64,000 nucleotides of DNA from positions 62,001-126,000 of the forward strand of contig JAVBLA010000016.1 in the NCBI GenBank assembly GCA_031553775.1, read 5' to 3'. Below, piece after piece: positions 62,873 to 64,000 of this stretch. Both the position numbers and the translations under genes were made by a program. The DNA is from JAISFI01 sp031553775. GTDB lineage: Bacteria; Bacteroidota; Bacteroidia; Bacteroidales; Azobacteroidaceae. How positions within the stretch are numbered: position 1 is the first letter of the stretch; each line of letters starts with the position of its first letter. The notes under the pieces are model-generated. The model did no database searches and was not told the DNA's origin. It saw only the letters and a list, made by a program, of their open reading frames with translations.

Positions 62873-64000
62873 ATGAGAGCAATAGAAACTATTAAAAATA
62901 TTTGGAAGATTGAAGACCTGAGAACCAGGATCATCACTACATTTGTTCTGATTGCGATTTTCCGTTTCGGAACATATGTGGTTCTTCCCGGTATTGATCC
63001 TGCGCACCTTACAGCCCTTGAAAAACAAACTTCCGGAGGCCTTTTAGACCTTTTGAATATGTTCTCGGGTGGTGCTTTCTCCAATGCATCTGTTTTTGCG
63101 TTGGGTATCATGCCGTATATCTCGGCATCCATCGTTATCCAGTTGCTGGCTATTGCCATCCCGGCATTTCAAAAAATGCAAAGGGAAGGAGAAAGCGGAC
63201 GTCGGAAGATCAATCAGTATACACGCTATCTTACCGTAGCGATTCTCCTGTTTCAGGGTCCTGCTTATCTGATTAACCTCAGTACTCAATTAAGGCATGC
63301 CGGAGGTGCAATGCCTGCGGGAATCTGGTTCTCGGTATCATCTACGATCGTCCTGGCTGCAGGATCTATGTTCATCCTTTGGTTAGGAGAGAGGATTACG
63401 GATAAGGGAATAGGTAATGGTGTTTCGTTTATCATCATGACCGGTATCCTTGCCCGTTTACCGATTGCACTAGCTAAAGAGTTTACTTCCCGTTTCGGAG
63501 AGAGCGGAGGCGGTTTGATCGCATTCCTTTTCGAAATCGTATTCTTATTATTTGTTATCGCCGGAGCTATTTTGCTGGTACAGGGTACCCGCAGGATCCC
63601 CGTACAATATGCCAAACAAATGGTAGGAAATAAACAGTACGGAGGAGTAAGACAGTATATTCCGTTGAAAGTCAATGCTGCTAATGTGATGCCTATCATT
63701 TTTGCCCAGGCAATTATGTTTATTCCGATCTCATTTATGGGTTTTGGCGAAAACAATCCGGATAGCTGGTTTTACAAAATAATGATGCCTTTCATGGACC
63801 ATACCAGCTGGCAGTATTGTGTGGTATTTTCGCTGTTGATCATTGCATTTACCTATTTCTATACCGCTATTACAATCAATCCGACGCAGATGGCGGAAGA
63901 TTTGAAACGAAATAACGGATTTATTCCCGGTATTAAACCAGGAAAGAGAACTGCCGAGTATATAGATGAAATCATGTCCAGAATAACATTCCCGGGCTCA
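62873..64000 (+). CDS. secY: Preprotein translocase subunit SecY, C-terminus cut by window edge
   Basis: 376 codons visible, in frame to the last base; full-length bacterial SecY is about 440-450 residues, so the last membrane helices are missing. Starts MRAIETIKNIWKIEDLRTRI; plug region and helix 2 near FSGGAFSNASVFALGIMPYISASIVIQLL, GERITDKGIGNGVSFIIMTG, and the cytosolic loop YGGVRQYIPLKVNAANVMPIIFA. Forms the Sec channel through which the many signal-peptide proteins of this window, including the T9SS cargo, would first cross the inner membrane. Starts five bases after rplO, the standard spc order. Confidence 0.98.
   Translation, partial: MRAIETIKNIWKIEDLRTRIITTFVLIAIFRFGTYVVLPGIDPAHLTALEKQTSGGLLDLLNMFSGGAFSNASVFALGIMPYISASIVIQLLAIAIPAFQKMQREGESGRRKINQYTRYLTVAILLFQGPAYLINLSTQLRHAGGAMPAGIWFSVSSTIVLAAGSMFILWLGERITDKGIGNGVSFIIMTGILARLPIALAKEFTSRFGESGGGLIAFLFEIVFLLFVIAGAILLVQGTRRIPVQYAKQMVGNKQYGGVRQYIPLKVNAANVMPIIFAQAIMFIPISFMGFGENNPDSWFYKIMMPFMDHTSWQYCVVFSLLIIAFTYFYTAITINPTQMAEDLKRNNGFIPGIKPGKRTAEYIDEIMSRITFPGS

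Overview
The window comes from a Bacteroidota genome, most likely a member of the Bacteroidales. Evidence: a SusC/SusD pair, a hybrid two-component sensor (HTCS) with beta-propeller, Y_Y_Y and AraC domains, lipoproteins with Bacteroidota-style signals, promoters with TAnnTTTG -7 boxes, and many type IX secretion (T9SS) C-terminal sorting domains. The ribosomal operon runs straight from fusA to rpsJ without tuf, as is usual in this phylum. I cannot name the genus.

Layout. (1) 1-1038, minus strand: a truncated VIT/vWA lipoprotein. (2) 1241-45335: a large polysaccharide utilization locus (PUL). A GH92 gene converges on the HTCS regulator (3401-7480, minus). Divergent from the regulator runs a long unit: susC, susD, a SusE-like gene, a CBM6-like/discoidin protein, a GH76 lipoprotein, GH97, GH3, an SGNH esterase and a 2192-residue SGNH multidomain protein, closed by a perfect 22-bp hairpin at 31637-31690. 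Three further units follow: a double CBM6-like protein (31854-33017); GH2 plus a GH18-like/crystallin protein (33264-39324); GH97 plus a GH76 nested in a discoidin domain (39580-45335). (3) 45521-49462: two DUF3857/transglutaminase-like secreted proteins. (4) 49936-64000: the str-S10-spc operon from rpsL to a truncated secY.

How the PUL may work (inference). Two GH76 domains (endo-alpha-1,6-mannanase family), a GH92 with an unusual Gln in its catalytic motif, two GH97 of the retaining (alpha-galactosidase) type, GH2, GH3, a GH18-like barrel and two esterases would suit a decorated alpha-mannan such as a fungal (galacto/phospho)mannan or mannoprotein glycan. Nine consecutive cargo proteins carry T9SS sorting domains, so most of the depolymerising machinery would be exported by T9SS, with import through SusCD.

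Most notable finding: three promoters (before susC, the double-CBM6 gene and the second GH97 gene) each carry two TGTC-N8-GTAC-like sites exactly 21 bp apart, with the proximal site ending 21-22 bp before the -7 box. This is a strong candidate operator for the HTCS and defines a regulon inside the window. Other highlights: a GC-rich island inside the GH3 gene, a GH76 domain inserted within a discoidin domain, a heptanucleotide repeat at the start of that gene that could shift its frame, and a family of AT-rich palindromic elements in the long spacers of the ribosomal operon.
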